Below, one piece after another: positions 61,797-64,000 of a stretch of DNA of 64,000 nt. The position numbers and the translations under genes were made by a program. The stretch comes from Roseateles oligotrophus (lineage in GTDB: Bacteria > Pseudomonadota > Gammaproteobacteria > Burkholderiales > Burkholderiaceae_C): contig NZ_JACHLP010000011.1 of assembly GCF_014204525.1 (NCBI RefSeq), forward strand, positions 1 through 64,000, read 5' to 3'. How positions within the stretch are numbered: position 1 is the stretch's first letter; each line of letters opens with the position of its first letter. The notes under the pieces were generated by a model, which had not been told where the DNA came from, made no database searches, and worked only from the letters and a program-made list of their open reading frames with translations.

Positions 61797-64000
61797 TCGC
61801 CCGCCTGATTCGATGGTCGGTCGGCCACCGCTTTCTGGTGCTGCTGGTGACCTTGATGCTGACTGCCTGGGGCGGCTGGGCCTTGCGCAACACGCCGGTG
61901 GACGCCTTGCCCGACCTGTCCGACGTGCAGGTCATCATCCGCACCAGCTATCCAGGGCAGGCGCCCCAGATCGTCGAGAACCAGGTCACTTATCCGCTGG
62001 CCACGACGATGTTGTCGGTGCCGGGCGCCAAGACCGTGCGCGGCTTCTCCTTCTTCGGCGACTCCTTCGTCTACGTGCTGTTCGACGATGGCACGGACCT
62101 GTACTGGGCGCGCTCGCGGGTGCTGGAGTCTCTGAACCAGGTGCAGGGCCGCCTGCCCGCCAGCGCCAAACCGGCGCTGGGGCCCGATGCCACGGGCGTG
62201 GGCTGGATCTTCCAGTACGCGCTGGTGGACCGGAGCGGCAAGAACGACCTGGCCCAGCTGCGCGCGCTGCAGGACTGGTTCCTCAAGTTCGAGCTCAAAA
62301 GCCTGCCCAATGTGGCCGAGGTGGCCTCGGTCGGCGGCATGGTCAAGCAGTATCAGGTCCTGCTCGATCCCCTCAAGCTGGCGGCCTTTGGCCTGCACCA
62401 GGGCCAGGTGCGTGAGGCCTTGCTGGGCGCCAACCAGGAGCGCGGCGGCTCGGTGCTGGAGTTGGCCGGCGCGGAATATATGGTGCGTGCGGGCGGCTAC
62501 CTGCAGACGCTGGATGACTTTCGGGCCATCCCCCTGATCGCGCGCGGCAATGTTCCGGTTCGCCTGGGCGATATCGCCACCGTGCAGATCGGGCCCGAGA
62601 TGCGCCGGGGCATTGCCGAGCTGGACGGCGAGGGTGAGGTGGCCGGCGGCGTCGTGCTGCTGCGTTCGGGCAAGAACGCCCAGGCAACGATTGCCGCCGT
62701 GAAGGCCAAGCTGGCCGAGCTGCAGAGCAGCCTGCCCAAGGGCGTCGAGATCGTCACGACCTATGACCGCAGCGCCCTGATCGAGCGCGCGATCCATAAC
62801 CTGAGGAATAAGCTGATCGAGGAGTTCCTGGTCGTGGCCGTGGTCTGCGCCCTCTTTCTGTGGCATCTGCGCTCCGCCCTGGTGGCCATCATCGCGCTGC
62901 CGCTGGGCGTGATGACGGCCTTTCTGGTGATGCACTACCAGGGCATCAACGCCAACATCATGTCGCTGGGCGGCATCGCGATCGCCGTCGGCGCGATGGT
63001 GGATGCGGCCGTCGTGATGATCGAGAACGCGCACAAAAAGCTGGAGGCCTGGCAGCACGCCCACCCGGCTCAGGCGCTGCAGGGCCAGCAGCGCTGGGAG
63101 GTCATCACGCAGGCGGCCGAGGAAGTCGGGCCGGCGCTGTTCTTCTCGCTGCTGATCATCACCTTGTCCTTTGTGCCGGTGTTCACGCTGGAGGCGCAGG
63201 AGGGGCGGCTGTTCGGCCCGCTGGCCTTGACCAAGACCTATGCCATGGCGGCGGCCGCCGGCCTGTCGGTCACCTTGATTCCGGTGCTGATGGGTTACTG
63301 GATACGCGGCCGCATTCCCGACGAGCAGCAGAACCCGATCACACGGGCGCTGATCGCCGTCTATCGGCCCAGCCTGGAATGGGTGCTGCGCTGGCCCAAG
63401 GCCACGCTGCTGATCGCGCTGGCGGCCCTGGCCACGACGCTGTGGCCGCTGGCCCGGCTGGGGGGTGAATTTCTGCCCCAGCTCGACGAGGGCGATCTGC
63501 TCTACATGCCCTCGGCCTTGCCGGGCCTATCGGCGCAGCGGGCGAGCGAGCTGCTGCAGATCAGCAACCGCATGATCAAGACCGTGCCGGAGGTGGAGCG
63601 CGTCTTTGGCAAGGCCGGCCGCGCCGAGACGGCGACCGACCCGGCGCCGCTGGAGATGTTCGAGACCACGGTCAAACTCAAACCCCGCGAGCAATGGCGG
63701 CCCGGCATGACAGCGGAGCGCCTGATCGAGGAGCTGGATCGCGCGGTCAAGATCCCGGGGCTGTCCAATATCTGGATTCCACCGATACGCAACCGCCTCG
63801 ACATGCTGGCCACCGGCATCAAGAGCCCCATAGGCGTGAAGGTGAGCGGCAGCGATCTGCGGGTGATAGACCGCATCGCCGCCCAGGTCGAGCAGGTCGC
63901 CAAGAGTGTGCCGGGCGTCAGCTCGGCGCTGGCCGAGCGATTGACGGGCGGCCGCTACATCGACGTCAAGATCGATCGCCAGGCGGCGGGCCGCTATGGC
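61793..64000 (+). CDS. cusA: copper/silver RND efflux transporter CusA (truncated by window end)
   Basis: 736 codons of an expected roughly 1040-1070 are in the window; the frame is open to the edge. HME-RND features: TM1 start [32 protein letters not shown], and TM4 proton-relay [19 protein letters not shown]. Met residues in [15 protein letters not shown] and RLDMLATG sit where E. coli CusA has its three-Met site (alignment from memory). This favours Cu(I)/Ag(I) over CzcA-type Zn/Co. Confidence 0.93.
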   Translation, partial: MIARLIRWSVGHRFLVLLVTLMLTAWGGWALRNTPVDALPDLSDVQVIIRTSYPGQAPQIVENQVTYPLATTMLSVPGAKTVRGFSFFGDSFVYVLFDDGTDLYWARSRVLESLNQVQGRLPASAKPALGPDATGVGWIFQYALVDRSGKNDLAQLRALQDWFLKFELKSLPNVAEVASVGGMVKQYQVLLDPLKLAAFGLHQGQVREALLGANQERGGSVLELAGAEYMVRAGGYLQTLDDFRAIPLIARGNVPVRLGDIATVQIGPEMRRGIAELDGEGEVAGGVVLLRSGKNAQATIAAVKAKLAELQSSLPKGVEIVTTYDRSALIERAIHNLRNKLIEEFLVVAVVCALFLWHLRSALVAIIALPLGVMTAFLVMHYQGINANIMSLGGIAIAVGAMVDAAVVMIENAHKKLEAWQHAHPAQALQGQQRWEVITQAAEEVGPALFFSLLIITLSFVPVFTLEAQEGRLFGPLALTKTYAMAAAAGLSVTLIPVLMGYWIRGRIPDEQQNPITRALIAVYRPSLEWVLRWPKATLLIALAALATTLWPLARLGGEFLPQLDEGDLLYMPSALPGLSAQRASELLQISNRMIKTVPEVERVFGKAGRAETATDPAPLEMFETTVKLKPREQWRPGMTAERLIEELDRAVKIPGLSNIWIPPIRNRLDMLATGIKSPIGVKVSGSDLRVIDRIAAQVEQVAKSVPGVSSALAERLTGGRYIDVKIDRQAAGRYG

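Noticed and set aside
1-64000. CRISPR arrays, tRNA or rRNA genes, insertion sequences
   Set aside because: No regularly spaced repeats, cloverleaf-like sequences, transposase genes or rRNA-like regions were seen; intergenic gaps are all short.

Overview
This window is chromosomal DNA from a high-GC betaproteobacterium of the order Burkholderiales. It most resembles the Rubrivivax/Leptothrix/Roseateles group, but that placement is inference from gene content and order, because no search was run. Three clusters point this way: a cytochrome c oxidase cluster carrying the small Burkholderiales assembly genes, the rhodanese-grxC-secB-gpsA run, and a pilG-H-I-J-L chemosensory operon without pilK. 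Coding density is very high. No gene-free stretch reaches 300 bases, and I see no tRNA, rRNA, insertion sequence or CRISPR array.

Bases 1-21000 are housekeeping. A leftward aa3/caa3-type oxidase operon (ctaC, ctaD, a 38-residue assembly protein, ctaG, a DUF2970 gene, ctaE) ends at a bidirectional terminator facing a DUF2909 gene. Next come a methyltransferase and comF (divergent), trmL, the secretion/redox run (rhodanese, grxC, secB, gpsA, Bug), gpmA with hyi, and a leftward operon yqgE-ruvX-pyrR-pyrB-pyrC'-plsC-prs-like. The pyrC' gene has lost its zinc ligands. A photolyase and a lipoprotein hydrolase follow.

Bases 21000-32600 hold a diguanylate cyclase and the twitching-motility chemosensory operon pilG-pilH-pilI-pilJ-pilL; PilL is a 2133-residue hybrid kinase. 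Bases 32700-37330 carry rubredoxin, a ThiD-like kinase, hemL, mpl and a decayed RelE/NadS-type toxin-antitoxin locus. In that locus the toxin is reduced to its first residues, fused in frame to the antitoxin, behind an intact palindromic operator.

Bases 37335-52208 are an iron-acquisition region. A seven-gene leftward operon encodes two half-size ABC transporters of exporter fold, a CeuBCDE-like catecholate siderophore importer and a TonB receptor. A divergent TetR regulator shares a perfect 9-bp inverted repeat with it. A thioredoxin-like gene follows, then a FecI-FecR-FecA signalling set behind a Fur-box-like palindrome.

Bases 52209-58500 contain accessory genes: TfoX-like, a P-loop kinase, DUF465, CorA/ZntB, a large lipoprotein zinc protease and a YqiA-like esterase. 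The TfoX-like and kinase genes lie between two imperfect 39-bp direct repeats derived from the 5' end of the DUF465 gene. The window ends inside a copper/silver efflux operon: a Met/Cys/His-rich small protein, a CusC-like channel, a CusB-CusF fusion and a truncated CusA.
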